From positions 14,035,448-14,099,447 of the forward strand of contig NC_088108.1 of NCBI RefSeq assembly GCF_036370855.1: 64,000 bases of DNA, read 5' to 3'. Every line of letters begins with the position of its first letter. Position 1 is the stretch's first letter. The DNA comes from Dromaius novaehollandiae. Its lineage: Eukaryota; Chordata; Aves; Casuariiformes; Dromaiidae. The translations under genes were made by a program, and so were the position numbers. This document shows positions 1-9,179 of the stretch, one piece after another. The notes below the pieces were generated by a model that worked only from the letters and a program-made list of their open reading frames with translations, made no database searches and was not told where the DNA came from.

Positions 1-580
1 TATGACTGAGCAATCCTATGGATTAAATAACATATTTACAAGTACAATATATTTGCAAATGCTAATCCTAACACTTCACTTCACTTAGATATGCCTTGTT
101 TGTGAAGTCTTCAAATTAAGTTAAATCCAAGTCAAGTATAGCTGCATATGATGATAGTAAAATTAATAGTGAAATTAAATTATTTTCTGTGGGGTCATGG
201 AATCCTTTGCAAGAGAAACTGGACCTTATATGGACAGGCTATTTGGTGAAAGCATGAATGAGATGAGCCAGGAAGACAGTGGCAGCTGACAACAGGAAAA
301 GATAGCAACAGGGAAACCAGCCATGCCACAAAGGACATAAACTGCCCTGCAGACTCCGCGTGGTCTCCCACCTGTCTTCCCTTCTCTGCCACTAAATGGT
401 TCCTTTTGAAACCATTTTCCCCTGTAGTTTCTCCTGCTTTGCACAGCATTCCCTTCCTCACTTCCTAACAGGCTCTTTAAGCAGTAGCCTCAGGACCGCA
501 TACCAAATTGCTTCTTCCCCTCCATGCTACACTCACAGACTACTGAGTAGACATTTGTTTTGTTCTGTCAGAATAAGGCT

Positions 581-610
581 TTTCTCTCTCTCTCTCTCTT
601 TTTTTTTTTC
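581..610. repeat. TC dinucleotide / poly-T low-complexity tract
   Basis: About eight TC units run directly into ten or eleven T residues. It is a pyrimidine simple repeat with no sign of a retrotransposon body next to it. Confidence 0.85.
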
Positions 611-1640
611 TGTTTTCTTACATGGTGAGGGTCTTATGACCCTCAACTGCATTCAGATCCATTGTGTAATCCACCTGGAAACACTTTCCAGTCCTGCATC
701 TCAACACTGCACCATGGAGCAAGGAGCACTGTCCTGCACACGCTCCTGGTATGTCTGGAGAAGGGAAACTAGTGGAATCAGTACTTGTCTGTTCTTAGCA
801 AAACATTGTTCCAGAATCTCATTGCCCTGATGCTTTGAGACTTCCAGTGAGATTTTCAGATTTCAAGGCTCTGTTCAGATCCACTCTTTCTCCTGGAGGC
901 AGTTCTTTACCTTCCAGTTATCCATAGGATTGAAGACAGTATCTGAAACAAAGCATCATCATCAGGTCTGGACTGAGGATCGTAGCATCAGTATTGGGTT
1001 TTCCCAAAAGTTCTTGATCTCCTCACTGAAGCAGATATTGATGCAAGTTTTGTGTTGTGAGCTGCAGAAGTAGCAATGACACTTGAGATCTCCATTTGCC
1101 TAGAGGGGGGTCTTTCCCACTAGATACGATCGATAACTTTTCTCTGACAAACTCATTTTGAGTAAAATTACATTTCAAGGAAGATCTTGCAAAACAAATT
1201 GAAGTTTTTCCCCAGTAAAAAGTAAGGCAGAGACTTGCATTAATCATAATCCTCTAACCAATAAGAAAGCAGAGTATACTAAAGCAAGGAGATTGCTTCA
1301 AATACTGGTATTAGTGACTTCGGTTTGAGAGTTAAGGGATCATTGTTAACAGGTGAAACTATTTCTTTTTGTGTATTCCTTCAGGTCATAAGGCCAAAGC
1401 AGGAGTGAAGGTGGACACAGACACAGAATGAAAAGCAGTCATTCATATATTGCATTAAAAACATTTCTAGGTTGAAGACAAATGTGATTTAGTTTTCTGA
1501 ACAGTGAAAGTAATTTTTAGTTGAATACTTAATTGTTTGAGGGTGAAAGGTATAATAATAAGACACAGCAAAAGCAGTTAATATATATTTGATCATCCCT
1601 TTGAATTAGCCATGTAGCCTTATTTCTAAGCACATAGTAT

Positions 1641-1670
1641 GAGAGAGAAAGAGTGAGAGAAAGAGAGAAA
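1641..1670. repeat. GA-rich purine tract
   Basis: Thirty bases made almost only of G and A (interrupted GAGA units). Such tracts may bind GAGA-type factors, but nothing else here supports a function. Confidence 0.7.
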
Positions 1671-2879
1671 TCTTTGTGGTTTTGTATTTTCTTATTTGTA
1701 AAGGAGAACTCTAAAGTCCAGCAAAGTTAATATGAGAATGAACTGGACTTGTTTATGATAATAGCCACAAAGCTTTATGTGTTCAGATCATCACTGAAAG
1801 ATTGTTTGAATTACAGTACATTACATGGCTAATAATTTATCACTAGTTGTTACACACAATCTTCAAGCTGTGAGTAGGGATAAATGGTGGAGGAAGAATG
1901 GTCTGTTTTTATGACCGTGTCTTAGATGCATAAGAAAACTTATGTTAAAACTTACTTGTATGCAGCAGAAATAACAGGCACAAAAATAATGTTCTAAATA
2001 AATCATATGAAAGAGAATCCATATTTTAATGTTAAAGCACAAGTTGATTTTAATTTTTAAAAGTAAAGTAAGAGTATAGTTGCTAAAATAGCCAAGATGC
2101 GTGAGTTAAAAATGATGTGGGGAAAACATGTCTGAAGTAATCTCTCAGTCCTGAATATAACGAAAGAGTGCTCATTTTAAACCAGAAGAACTGGAGCTAT
2201 TTTTTATTATAAACAAAACATTAAGCAGAGTATTTTTCAGCAATCCATTTTCCCCAGATTCTTCACTCTTGTTTTGTTTTCTCTGAGAAATAATATTATT
2301 TGCTGTGCAGTGGAAACATCCAACTACCTAACTTGAAGTTTCTCATGTATTACTAGTTCCTTCACTGAATATAATCCATCTTGATTGTTTGATTGACCTA
2401 GAGAATACTATACTGTATAGTTTTGGCACTGTAAAATAAACGATATTAGCTAACTGATTATAATAAAAACAAAGGGAAGAAGGAAGCCTGCCTGCCTGCC
2501 CTATCTTGGGCTTTTTGGTGCAACAGAGTTTATATTCCCCCTGTGTTTTTCCACTTTCTTATATGAAATGAACAGCTGTAATTGAAAAGGAAGAAGCTCC
2601 ATGGTTTATAGAAATAGGTGTTGTTAAGAGCCTTAGCCATCTAATTTTCTTCCTATTGCAGGGCAGGCTTCCTATTGTCTGTCCTTTAGAGCTAATTTCT
2701 TTTCTGATCAAAAGGCCCACATCATTGAAAAGGTAGTAATGACTATTCATTTGGTTGAAACCTCCATTCTGCAGCCTGCAAAGCTTTATTTAGAAACTGC
2801 TATTTCTTTCTAAAAGGAAAACCTCATTTGTGTCCTCTATAATGTCAATTAAAGTAGAATATATTTTAATTATTTATCC

Positions 2880-3110
2880 TGGAGAGAAACCTTTCAGGAT
2901 CTCAATTTGCTGTGTCAGTGATACAGGCTGTAGTTTGAAACAATACGTGCCTTCAAAATTGTATGTCCAAGAGTAGGAATAAGGTATGTTTTGATTTTAA
3001 TTTGCCACTAATTAATAGTTTATTTGCAGCTAATTAGAAAGCTAGAGTTGTACAATTAATGTCTGATTTCTGATATAACTCATAAAAGGAGCTAGCCATC
3101 ATTACCAGCA
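2880..3110. promoter_or_regulatory. Candidate conserved element with homeodomain motifs
   Basis: An AT-rich, repeat-free stretch just outside the edge of the CpG-island cluster. Within 52 bases it holds TAATTAAT (3009-3016), TAATTA (3031-3036) and ATTAAT ending near 3060, all core homeodomain recognition sequences. Dense TAAT palindromes without simple-repeat character are typical of vertebrate developmental enhancers. The call rests on motif density and position only; conservation was not tested. Confidence 0.4.
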
Positions 3111-3224
3111 AATGAGGTGGTTTGCAGGATCTGTATAGAAAATATTACAGGAAAGATTCATGAAGTTTTGAACGGGTAAAGCAGACAGGGTCTCGTGTGG
3201 TTGTTTTGTTTTGTTTGTTTTAAA

Positions 3225-4060
3225 GAATGAGCGCGGCGACCTCTCCGTTGTTACCAGCACCGGGGAACATTAATAAATACATCTCAACAAGCAACCGGGC
3301 TGGGCGGCGGGGTCCGGCGCGGGGAGGCAGCTCGCACGGCAACGGCAACGCCAACGGCAGCGGGGCAGCCCGGGGCAGCGGCGCCGCGGCCCTGCCGGGC
3401 GGGCGGGGGCTCTCCCGGCGGGAGCCCCTGTGCCCGGGGCAGTGCGCGTTTAGACCCCGGGGGGCGCCGAGGCAGCCCAGTCTCTCCAGCAAGACCGCTG
3501 GGGGCGGATCCGCGGCCGCCCGCGCACCCAGCTCCACGCGTGTCTCCGCGCGGGCGCGCACGGGGGCCGCTCATTCCGCCCCAAAGCGCGTGTCCCGCAG
3601 ATAACGGCGCCGTCGGAGTCCCCAGCGCCCGCCTGGCCCTGCGCGGCGGCGGCTGGAGCCCGCAGCACCCGGCTCCGGGCAGGCGGCTGTCGGGGGCCGG
3701 ACGCTGCCCGAGCGGCGCCGAGCGCACGGCGGAGCCCCGGGCCGGGCTGCGCTACCCCGGCGCGGGCAGGCAGGGGCGGCCCGCTCCCGCCGCACGGGGG
3801 GCTCGGGGCAGACCGAGGGCGAGAAATGAACGTGCCGGCAAACGGCGGGGGCGAGAGCCTGCGCTGCGCGGGGGGAGGAAGGATGGACCTTGCGGGGGTG
3901 TATGTGCCGGTGCTGTGGCAGGCGGGGGGGAGTTGCAGGAAGTGCCTCGTGTTTCGTCTCTTTAGACCAGAGTCCTGGCCGGACTCGGCACACACTGCCC
4001 CGCAGCAGCCGCCGTTGGCGCAGTGGGTAGTAGCGGTCCCTGCGCATCAGTTTTCGTGCT
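3225..4060. promoter_or_regulatory. CpG island, upstream edge of the SOX3 CpG cluster
   Basis: Composition switches sharply from AT-rich to very GC- and CpG-rich at about 3225 and stays so for about 800 bases. Many long open frames appear on both strands, but they are a side effect of GC richness (few stops) and their translations are arginine/proline/alanine-rich without domain structure. An island this far (about 5 kb) from the SOX3 start could be an alternative or noncoding-RNA promoter or a Polycomb-type element. No TATA or splice evidence decides this. Confidence 0.75.
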
Positions 4061-4129
4061 AATTTTTTCCTCGGTGTCTTCTTTTGAAAACACAGGAGCT
4101 GAGTTTCCGCGGGGCTCCGCAGCGAGCCC

Positions 4130-4680
4130 TGGTGAGTTGTCCTGCGCTGGTGGTCCCCTCTGCAACTCTGTTAATTAGTAACTTGGAGATGGAGGGGGTC
4201 CTTATTAGCAATCCCCCCCCCCCCCCCGCATCCCTCCCTCCTGCTGAAGCCAACCCCATGAGGCGATTACCAGGAGGAGCTGTTTGTCAAAGGCTAATAA
4301 ACAAATTCCTCGCAAACACCTGAATGAACGAGGGCCAGGAACAACCCAATTAAGAAACGGAGCTCCTGGTTATTTTTTGTGGCGGTGGAAACAATCCGGG
4401 CTAGAAAAGGGTCTATTCAGTGAGCGCCCCGAGAGGTCTGCTTGCAGCCCGCTATTGTTGTCAGAAGCCAAATAAAAGTTCAGCTGGGGGGAAAAAAGTG
4501 ATTAAAAAGAACATTCGCCGCTGTCCCCTGAGTGCGTTGGAGGCTCAGTTCAAAGCAATCGATCTCCACCCAAACGACGCTGCCCGGTTTTTACCCGCGC
4601 AGTTGATTTTTGTTCTTAATTGTTGCTATTTTTTAATGATGTCATCAGAAGTATCCCTTACTTTCCCGTATATGTGAGCA
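4130..4680. promoter_or_regulatory. Candidate enhancer between CpG islands (SOX, TCF, ATF motifs)
   Basis: An AT-richer block interrupts the CpG cluster. It holds TTAATTAG near 4170, a TCF/LEF-like TCAAAGG (4287-4293) followed by a TAATAAACAAAT run, the SOX-type AACAAT (4390-4395) and ATTGTT (4454-4459), a second TTCAAAG with ATCGAT (4558-4563), and an ATF/CRE-like near-palindrome TGATGTCATCA (4637-4647). The block is free of recognisable repeats except a C15 run. SOXB1 genes are commonly autoregulated and respond to Wnt and FGF signals, so SOX and TCF sites are plausible. Function is inferred from motifs. Confidence 0.45.
4213..4227. repeat. Poly-C tract (15 C)
   Basis: Fifteen consecutive C residues on the + strand inside the candidate element. 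The G-rich complement could form quadruplex structure. Homopolymer length may also be imprecise in the assembly. Confidence 0.9.
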
Positions 4681-4689
4681 GCGAAGACA

Positions 4690-5290
4690 ACTGTAGTCGC
4701 TAGCGCAGCATCGATGTCCGTGCGGCGAAGCGTTGGCAAAGCCACGGAAGCGGAGCTGGGGCTCGTTTGTGAGGACCGACCATTTGTTACCCCCCTCGCC
4801 GGGCTGCCGCGTCCGGGCACCGAGCGGGGCAGCGAGGCGGGTTCGTTGGACCTGACACTGTTAGAAGGGGAGTAAAAATATCCCGCCTGAATGTGACGGC
4901 CCGGCGCTGCAGAGCCGCCTGAAATGCTCCGCTTAGCAGCGGCGTTACCGCGCTGGAAGCTCGTGGGGGAGGACGCGGAGCGGAGCGCGGAGGGAAGCCC
5001 GCAGCCCAACACCGGGGCGTCTGGCCGGAGCGCCGCTGGCAGCCGCGTGGTTTCGGGGACGAGCTCTGACTCCTCGCGAGGGCCAGGGGGTCCGAGCGGT
5101 GGAGCTCCCGGCTGCCTGGTGGGGGAGGTTTCGAGGACAAGTCCCCGGTGATCTCCCTCGGGAGTTAGGCTGCGGGACCGGGGGGCTGTTTTAGTAATAG
5201 GATTAAGTGGGGCCGGTTTGGTGCGTGGCGTTATTCTTGAAAAGGCAGCGATCCTTCCTGACGCGGCTCCAAGCTTCCCCCAATCTCTGC
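4690..5290. promoter_or_regulatory. CpG island segment
   Basis: GC-rich and CpG-dense with no supported coding sequence. It lies between two AT-richer motif blocks. Its frames on both strands are open by composition only. It forms part of the CpG-island cluster around SOX3. Confidence 0.65.
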
Positions 5291-5295
5291 TGGAG

Positions 5296-5335
5296 CCGTA
5301 ATTAACAGATATTAATGGCCATTGCATATGAAGCG
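5296..5335. promoter_or_regulatory. Compact homeodomain/POU motif cluster
   Basis: A 40-base AT-rich island inside GC-rich DNA. It carries TAATTAAC (5299-5306), ATTAATGG (5311-5318) and CATTGCATATG (5320-5330). The last resembles a POU octamer core next to a SOX-like CATTG. SOX-POU pairing is a well-known mode of SOXB1 target recognition and autoregulation. The sites here are imperfect, so this is a candidate only. Confidence 0.4.
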
Positions 5336-5499
5336 CTGGCCGCGGGAGAAGCAGACGGTCCCGTTCAAATGTGCCTTTTCAACCATGGGGTTTCTCTCGC
5401 GTTCAAGTTGGATTGTGCTGTAAAGTCCTGATTTCGCCTCACGCCCCTTTGTCACAAAAAAAAAGAAAGAAACTGAGGACTTCTCTGCCTTTGACAACT

Positions 5500-6440
5500 G
5501 TATTTAGACGACCCCAAGTGCCCCCCGGCCCCCGCCAGCGCCGGGCGGGCTCTGCGCTGCCGCGGGAGGTGGCTGCAGGCGGCAGGGCTTGGCCCCCCGC
5601 CCCGTTTAGGGCGCTGGCTGGGTGCTCTGCTGCCCTCCCCCCCCGCAGAGCACCTCCGCAGGCTCCGTCCCCCGGGACGGGCAGGACCGAGGCGCCAGCG
5701 GAGTCCTGAATCCGCTTGTGGCCGCAAGTCATTTGGCGGGGGGGGTCGGGAATCAGACCTCTTCAAGTGCTGGGCAGAGGATTTGAGAAAGCAGCAAGCG
5801 GTATAGCGGGGGGGGGGGGGGGGGGGGCGCGTTACCTACTCTCCCCAGCCCGCCCCACCGGCGGTGCGTCGTTTTCAGACGGGGAGAGAGGAGCCGCTTC
5901 CTCTCCCCGCGGACCCGCTTGCGTTTTGAGAGCGCGGCTTTACCGCGGGGCGCCCGCCCGCGGAGCTGCCCTGCGCGCCCCCGCCGCGCTGCTTCCAGGG
6001 AGCCTCCTCCGCGCTCGCCGCTGCGCCGCGGGGCCCGAGCTGCGCGGGTGCGGCGGCAGCGCCGTGCGAGCCGCGGTGCCGCGGGAGCCCCCGAGGCGGC
6101 CCGGTGCGCGGCGGTGCGGGCCGCGGGGGCAGCGGGGGCGCGCAGCGGCCGCGGCGGCGCCGGGAGGGGGAGCCGGCTGCGGGGCAGGCGCTCCCCGGCG
6201 CGGGGCTCTCCGCTCGCCTGCTCGGGTCGGCGGCCGCTTGAGAGATCCTCGTGGGCGCTCTGTGTGCGCACCCAGCGCTGGCACCGAGACGGAGCTGGGC
6301 CGCAGAGCGCGCTGTTTCGAGCAGCGTCTCCCTGCTCGCCCCATCTTCTAAGCCGGAAACAAGATTCAGCCAAATTTTGTAAGCGCTTCCAAGAGCGTGT
6401 GCGGTATCGACCTCTTAGCGCAGTGACCTTGGAAGTCTGT
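5500..6440. promoter_or_regulatory. CpG island segment
   Basis: Strongly CpG-rich, densest at about 5860-6240. Long frames open on both strands translate to arginine/alanine/proline-rich sequence without domains, so I do not call genes. It contains a G20 homopolymer at 5808-5827. Confidence 0.7.
5808..5827. repeat. Poly-G tract (20 G)
   Basis: Twenty uninterrupted G residues on the + strand, the longest G run in the window. It is a probable quadruplex former and a likely site of length error in sequencing or assembly. Confidence 0.9.
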
Positions 6441-7290
6441 GGAAATACATGAGCCTATACTTACTTTTTTATTCAGCCCGGTTTATATTTATCTAAAATA
6501 ATATTAGGGATGTTTCAAGAGAAATAGTCCGGCTTTGAAATAATACCGATCTTAAGATGTTAAATCGGGTGTGTCCCTTGAAAAAAATTTTTGATGTAAT
6601 TGGAGCATCAGCGCGAAGACAAATTGAAAGACAGGATAAAGGAGCCTGCAACTTAGCGTTGTAACATTTATTTAGACCGTTCAGGTATCGAGATGAAACC
6701 CTGTTCGCAGGCTTTCAGCACGTTCTCTAACTCCATCTACCAGCTCGTTTTTCGTTGCATGCGACCAAGTGTATTTAGTCTCCCCCAACAAACGTCCATA
6801 TCAAGTCATTTCAAAGAACAGTCAAAACAAATACCAGAGAATCCGTCTTCCAGCCCAGCCTGGCACATCTTAAACCTCGAATGGAGCGGTCAAAATATTT
6901 GGAGGGTTTGAGCTGAGATACAGCTGCCTGAAGCCTTTCCAATATGTTGCAAAAGTTACATGCGAACTACTCGCGGAGCGTGCTCGCTAGCGTGATAGTG
7001 CCTGGAGACAAAACCTCGCTGTCACCCTGTCCTCTGGGGCTGCACTGTTTTGGCTTCACCCAAGAACACACCAGGAACAAAACAAACAAAAACAAAGACA
7101 AAATGCTGACTGCACCGTAGGTTGTCGCAAGTGGGATTTGTTTTTCCCTCGACTTTGTTGAACAGATGATTTTGTCAAGTTAGGACAACCAAATCCGTAC
7201 AGAGTGAGTGACATCCTAAACTGGTAAATCAATACAGTGCTCAGATCCACCCAGATAAAAATACCACCGCGACATGGTAGCATTTTCATA
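6440..7290. promoter_or_regulatory. AT-richer block between CpG islands, candidate conserved enhancer
   Basis: About 850 bases of balanced to AT-rich, repeat-free sequence are inserted abruptly between two CpG islands, 1.9-2.7 kb upstream of the SOX3 ATG. The sequence keeps scattered CpGs and is rich in TAAT, TTTGAAA and AACAAA-type words but has no meaningful open frame. Such blocks in developmental CpG clusters are commonly deeply conserved. The function is inferred from composition and position. Confidence 0.45.
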
Positions 7291-8840
7291 ATACCGGCAC
7301 CGCCGCTGTGTCCCGGCTCGTTCCGTCTCCCCGGCCGCAGGCAGCGCTGAGCCGGGCGCAGCGTTTCCCAGCGCCCGCTCCCCGCTCCCCGCTCGCCGCC
7401 GGGACCTGCGCAGCGCCGGGCCGCGGCGCCGCGGGTGCTGCTGCGGCTGCAGCCCGGAGCCCGGGCTGGGGGCGGCCGCTCCGCCCGTACGAGTCAGCAT
7501 CGTTATCACGATCTTCTCCTTACGGCAACACCAAGCGGCTGCCGAGTTGGTGGAGCTGCGCCGGCAGCTCCCCTCCCGGCCGGGCCCCCGCGGGATGTAG
7601 CGCCCCGTCTCACCCCCCGGCCCGGCCCGGCCCGCACCCCGCGCTCCCCGGGGCCGCCCGCGGGGAGCTCCGCACCTGCTCCGGCACCGGGCTCACGGGG
7701 CGGCTCCGGGCGCCCCCAGTTCGGGTCGCCTCTCTTGCCCCAGCGCGCCCCGGCCGGGAGAGCCGCCCGGCTTCCCACGGCGCAGCTGGAGCGGGCTCAG
7801 AGGGGGGGGAGCAGGAGGAGGAGGAGGAGGAAGGGTAAGGAAGGGGTGGAAGCACGGGACAGCGCGCCCCTGGCTCTCCCCGGTCCTGCGGTGGCAGGAG
7901 GAAGCGAGGCGAAGCGCGCTGGCCGGCCCCGGCCCCGGTCCCGCGGTGCCTTTAAGGAGCTGCCAGCGCCGTCCCCGCAGGTGCGTGTGGCTGCGCCTCT
8001 GGGGAGGGGAGCAAGGAAAAGGGAAGGGGAGGAGAGGCGAGGAGAGGGAAGCCCGTGATTGACAGCTCCAGCGAGCTTCACTCCAGCCGCGTCCCCCCCC
8101 CCCCACCCCCCGCCAAAGTTTTCTTTCACACGGAGGGACTTTGCTGTTGCCATGAAAACGGGGGGGTTTGCAGGCGCCCGCCCCTCCCCCCACCCTCTTT
8201 GGGGCAGCCGAGTGGAAAAACTCAAGTGGCAACGGGGTGGCCGGGGGGGTGGCGGGGCGGCCCGGGGGCGCAGCGCCGGCCGCAGCGCCGCCGCCTCCCC
8301 GGGCTGCAGCGGGACCCCGCGCCCGGGTGGCCCCGCCGGCCCTGGCCCGGGAGCGGGGCAGCCTGGCGGCTCGCTGCGCGCTGGCACGGAGCACCGGCGG
8401 CCGTGTCCCGGGCCGCGGAGGTTCCGCCGCAGGAGAGAGCCCAGGCGTGCGAGAGCTGAGTCCCCCCGTCGCGCTGCGCTGCGGGGGCGGAGAGGGGGTC
8501 CGCGCCGCGCGGGCTCGCTCCGGTGCGGGCAGCTCCTCCCGGGCACCGGGCACCGCGCACCGCACCCCGCCGCCGGCCCCGGCCGCTTTGTGCGCGGCTC
8601 CCGCGCGGCCCCGCGCTCCTCCGCCCGGCGCCTCCTCCCCGCCCCGCCGGCGGCAGGTTCAGCCCGCCCCGCGCCCGCCCTGCCCGGCACCCGGGAGCCG
8701 CGGGGGAGCCGGGGCGCGGCGCGGGGCACCGACGGCCCCTGAACACCAACTTTCTCCCCCCGCCTGCTTTTTCCCCCCTCTTTTCCGCCCCCCGCACCCA
8801 GCTGGTCCCTCACCAGCCGTCAGGGCCTGTCGGGAGCCGG
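7290..8840. promoter_or_regulatory. CpG island upstream of the SOX3 core promoter
   Basis: Very high GC and CpG density continues up to the promoter, with several GC boxes such as GGGGGCGGAG near 8483 (Sp1/KLF type). Long frames occur on both strands, including one of about 338 codons on the minus strand, but all are proline/arginine/alanine-rich composition artefacts. Includes C-rich runs around 8093-8110 and the TALE decamer at 8056. Confidence 0.75.
8056..8065 (+). promoter_or_regulatory. PBX-MEIS/PREP (TALE) consensus decamer
   Basis: The sequence reads TGATTGACAG, an exact match to the PBX plus MEIS/PREP heterodimer consensus, about 1.1 kb upstream of the SOX3 ATG. From memory, PBX/MEIS input to the human SOX3 promoter has been reported, which fits. 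An exact decamer is seen; binding is inferred. Confidence 0.5.
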
Positions 8841-8846
8841 GCGCTG

Positions 8847-8884
8847 ATTGGCTGCCGCCCGCTCATTTATAGCCCGTCAATCAA
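8847..8884 (+). promoter_or_regulatory. SOX3: SOX3 core promoter: inverted CCAAT, TATA-like box, PBX-like site
   Basis: ATTGG (8847-8851) is an inverted CCAAT box of the NF-Y type, TTTATA (8866-8871) is a TATA-like element, and TCAATCAA (8877-8884) resembles a PBX site. Placing transcription start about 30 bases after the TATA-like element gives roughly 8897 and a 5' UTR of about 280 bases. The elements sit in the right order in a CpG island directly upstream of the gene. The start site itself is inferred. Confidence 0.6.
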
Positions 8885-8896
8885 ATGCCCCGCGAG

Positions 8897-9179
8897 AGCT
8901 GCGCGTACTGCTCGGCGCTGCCCGCGCCCAGCGCACCGCACCGCACCGCAGGCGCGGCCGCCGCCGCCGCAGCAGCAGCATTAGCAGCAGCATTAGCAGC
9001 AGCAGCAGTTCGGCAGCGCTGCCTCCGCCCGCCGCGCAGGCGGGAAAACTTCCTCCTCCTCTTGCAGCAGCCGCCCGGACCGGTTCTTTCCCCGTCGTTA
9101 TTTTTTTCTTTTTACTTCCTCTCCCCGACGTGGTGCCCGCCTGCCCGCCGCCCTGGCGCACCTCTTGCCGGCCCCGGCC
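8897..9179 (+). other. SOX3: SOX3 5' untranslated region (predicted)
   Basis: GC-rich leader between the predicted start site and the ATG. I see no ATG in any frame between about 8897 and 9179, so the CDS start would be the first AUG. The leader contains the CCGCA pentamers at 8934-8950 and a GCC/CAG repeat. From 8997 onward the SOX3 frame is open without a stop, and its last codons before the ATG read A-H-L-L-P-A-P-A, resembling the human SOX3 amino-terminal extension (see findings). The 5' boundary is approximate. Confidence 0.5.
8958..9008 (+). repeat. GCC/CAG trinucleotide repeat in the SOX3 leader
   Basis: A short GCC run (8958-8969) passes into CAG units (8970-9008). The CAG part is interrupted by CATTAG, giving two perfect 12-base copies of CAGCAGCATTAG (8973-8984 and 8985-8996). 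In the SOX3 reading frame each copy ends in a TAG stop. In another frame the repeat would encode polyalanine, but no supported start uses that frame. Confidence 0.85.

Larger units (their letters stand above)
1..2879. other. AT-rich intergenic sequence upstream of SOX3
   Basis: No credible coding region is seen on either strand. Open frames here are short (at most 144 codons), low in complexity and match no family I know. Simple repeats are a TC run passing into a T run at 581-610, a purine GA-rich run at 1641-1670 and a short GCCT repeat at 2486-2500. I see no RNA gene or full mobile element. Confidence 0.7.

Noticed and set aside
3220..4062. Overlapping frames on both strands suggesting an exon
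   Set aside because: Explained by GC richness. No start context, splice or domain evidence.
5716..6452. Frames of 134-211 codons on both strands
   Set aside because: CpG-island composition artefacts with no domain, overlapping each other in opposite directions.
7693..8813. Long minus-strand open frames (290 and 338 codons) upstream of SOX3
   Set aside because: They lie in CpG-island DNA where stops are rare. Translations are arginine/proline/alanine-rich without domains, and frames overlap on both strands.
9165..9179. TTG at 9165 as the SOX3 start
   Set aside because: The ATG at 9180 has a purine at -3 and begins the MYS sequence typical of SOX3. The TTG is kept only as a possibility in the extension finding.
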